The notes under the pieces were generated by a model. That model did not search any database, was not told where the DNA came from, and saw only the letters and a program-made list of their open reading frames with translations. A DNA stretch of 64,000 nt from Dysgonomonas sp. PF1-14 (GTDB lineage: Bacteria > Bacteroidota > Bacteroidia > Bacteroidales > Dysgonomonadaceae): NCBI RefSeq assembly GCF_029892965.1, contig NZ_JARXWN010000005.1, positions 62,001 to 126,000 on the forward strand. Reading direction: 5' to 3'. Position numbers and translations under genes: made by a program. Shown piece after piece: positions 63,313 through 64,000 of the stretch (positions are counted from its first letter, which is position 1; each line of letters starts with the position of its first letter).

Positions 63313-64000
63313 ATGTTACATGAATTTACGCTTTCCAGAGGAAGAGCCATGATCAACTTCACGCTCAAATATTGTGATACGAAACAAAAACTTCTGAACA
63401 GTTTTGGTTTCAGGCGTGTAGTTGAATCATTCATCAAAATAGTTTTAAAGAAAGACGAAGTTGTACTATACGACTACTATACAGAGCATTTCGGCAGTGA
63501 AGACGAAGTGGTAGACTCAATGATAGAAGTATTTAAACTGCTGACAGTATTCAATATAGAGGAAGTCATTGCTGTAGATAACAAATACTCTAGATTCTTC
63601 GAAGATAAAGACCTCTTTATAGAAGTCACTGAGCTGCTCCTTGCTTACTGGAAAAGACTCGAACGCTACACTATCGTAAGAAACAACAGAGTAGGGGACG
63701 GACTTCAGAATGTGCGTTTCATTCAGGCAAACGATATGTTCAACGAACTGATACTGTCTACCGGACGCCGCATTCAGGCCACTGTAAACGGATACGAAAC
63801 TCGTGTCTATCGTCAGTCTACAGCCGGAGCCAATGCCGGACTCACACTGAATGATGTAAGCTGGAATTGTCCGATAGAATATAAAGGATTGGCTTCTATA
63901 CCATTTATCAGTACAGTTGTTTTCCAACCACCATACATCTCATATACAAAGCGTAATACACGTGACGGTATCTTTCAGGAGCACCAGCAGAATCCATTGC
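63313..64000 (+). CDS. Unidentified cytoplasmic protein, 3' end outside the window
   Basis: An uninterrupted frame runs from the ATG at 63313 to the window edge (229 residues and counting). It starts MLHEFTLSRGRAMINFTLK. The first 120 residues are mixed alpha/beta and acidic (KIVLKKDEVVLYDYY, EEVIAVDNKYSRFFEDKD); later come RVGDGLQNVRFIQANDMFNELIL and GYETRVYRQSTAGANAGLTLN. There is no signal peptide or membrane segment. I do not recognise the family. Codon usage resembles its neighbours, which supports a real gene. Confidence 0.8.
   Translation, partial: MLHEFTLSRGRAMINFTLKYCDTKQKLLNSFGFRRVVESFIKIVLKKDEVVLYDYYTEHFGSEDEVVDSMIEVFKLLTVFNIEEVIAVDNKYSRFFEDKDLFIEVTELLLAYWKRLERYTIVRNNRVGDGLQNVRFIQANDMFNELILSTGRRIQATVNGYETRVYRQSTAGANAGLTLNDVSWNCPIEYKGLASIPFISTVVFQPPYISYTKRNTRDGIFQEHQQNPL

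Overview
The window looks like chromosomal DNA from a Bacteroidota bacterium, most likely order Bacteroidales. The evidence is: promoters of the TAnnTTTG type, little sign of Shine-Dalgarno-led starts, many lipoproteins with short lipoboxes, a carboxypeptidase-regulatory-domain TonB receptor, LytS/LytTR signalling, and a murT-murK-murQ block like the one known from Tannerella forsythia. A family such as Dysgonomonadaceae or Tannerellaceae would fit, but genus is a guess. No tRNA, rRNA, CRISPR array, prophage or intact insertion sequence was recognised.

Region 1 (about 0.15-16.6 kb, all leftward) is a peptidoglycan-salvage island. Nine tightly packed genes run from 12848 down to 1860: NamZ-like exo-N-acetylmuramidase, tandem GT2 glycosyltransferase, HIT-like DUF4922 protein, SpoIID-domain protein without a signal peptide, AmpG-type permease (frameshifted), second NamZ-like enzyme, MurT-type membrane protein, MurK-type kinase and MurQ etherase. 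Just upstream lie a second BadF/BadG-type sugar kinase, a Tat-signal dipeptide epimerase and an exported NlpC/P60 endopeptidase. Together they would release MurNAc and muropeptides, import them, and feed GlcNAc-6-P and amino acids back into metabolism. A two-domain DUF1080 lipoprotein lies downstream.

Region 2 (16.8-31.8 kb) holds a radical-SAM/partner pair predicted to act on DNA, an RND tripartite efflux operon, a hexokinase, the de novo NAD genes nadA, nadB and nadC, and a membrane-anchored neutral zinc metallopeptidase.

Region 3 (32.0-38.7 kb) encodes proton-translocating NAD(P) transhydrogenase in three genes. Its beta subunit carries three tandem, amino-acid-identical copies of the NADP(H)-binding domain III instead of one. 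This is the most striking feature of the window. A GH20 lipoprotein hexosaminidase follows upstream.

Region 4 (38.8-46.3 kb, leftward) is a MacAB-TolC-type efflux operon with a leading Spy/CpxP-like gene and a trailing LytS/LytTR two-component system. Region 5 (46.6-54.0 kb) has a TonB-dependent receptor with a beta-helix lipoprotein, an uncharacterised lipoprotein, a DUF418 membrane protein, and an exported protein with a perfect JAMM metalloprotease motif. Region 6 (54.1-64.0 kb) is mostly housekeeping: mfd, panB, topB, an HD-domain protein, class I fructose-bisphosphate aldolase and an unfinished unknown gene. Intergenic gaps around 20.5, 40.8, 58.5 and 61.7 kb share a dispersed composite repeat family.
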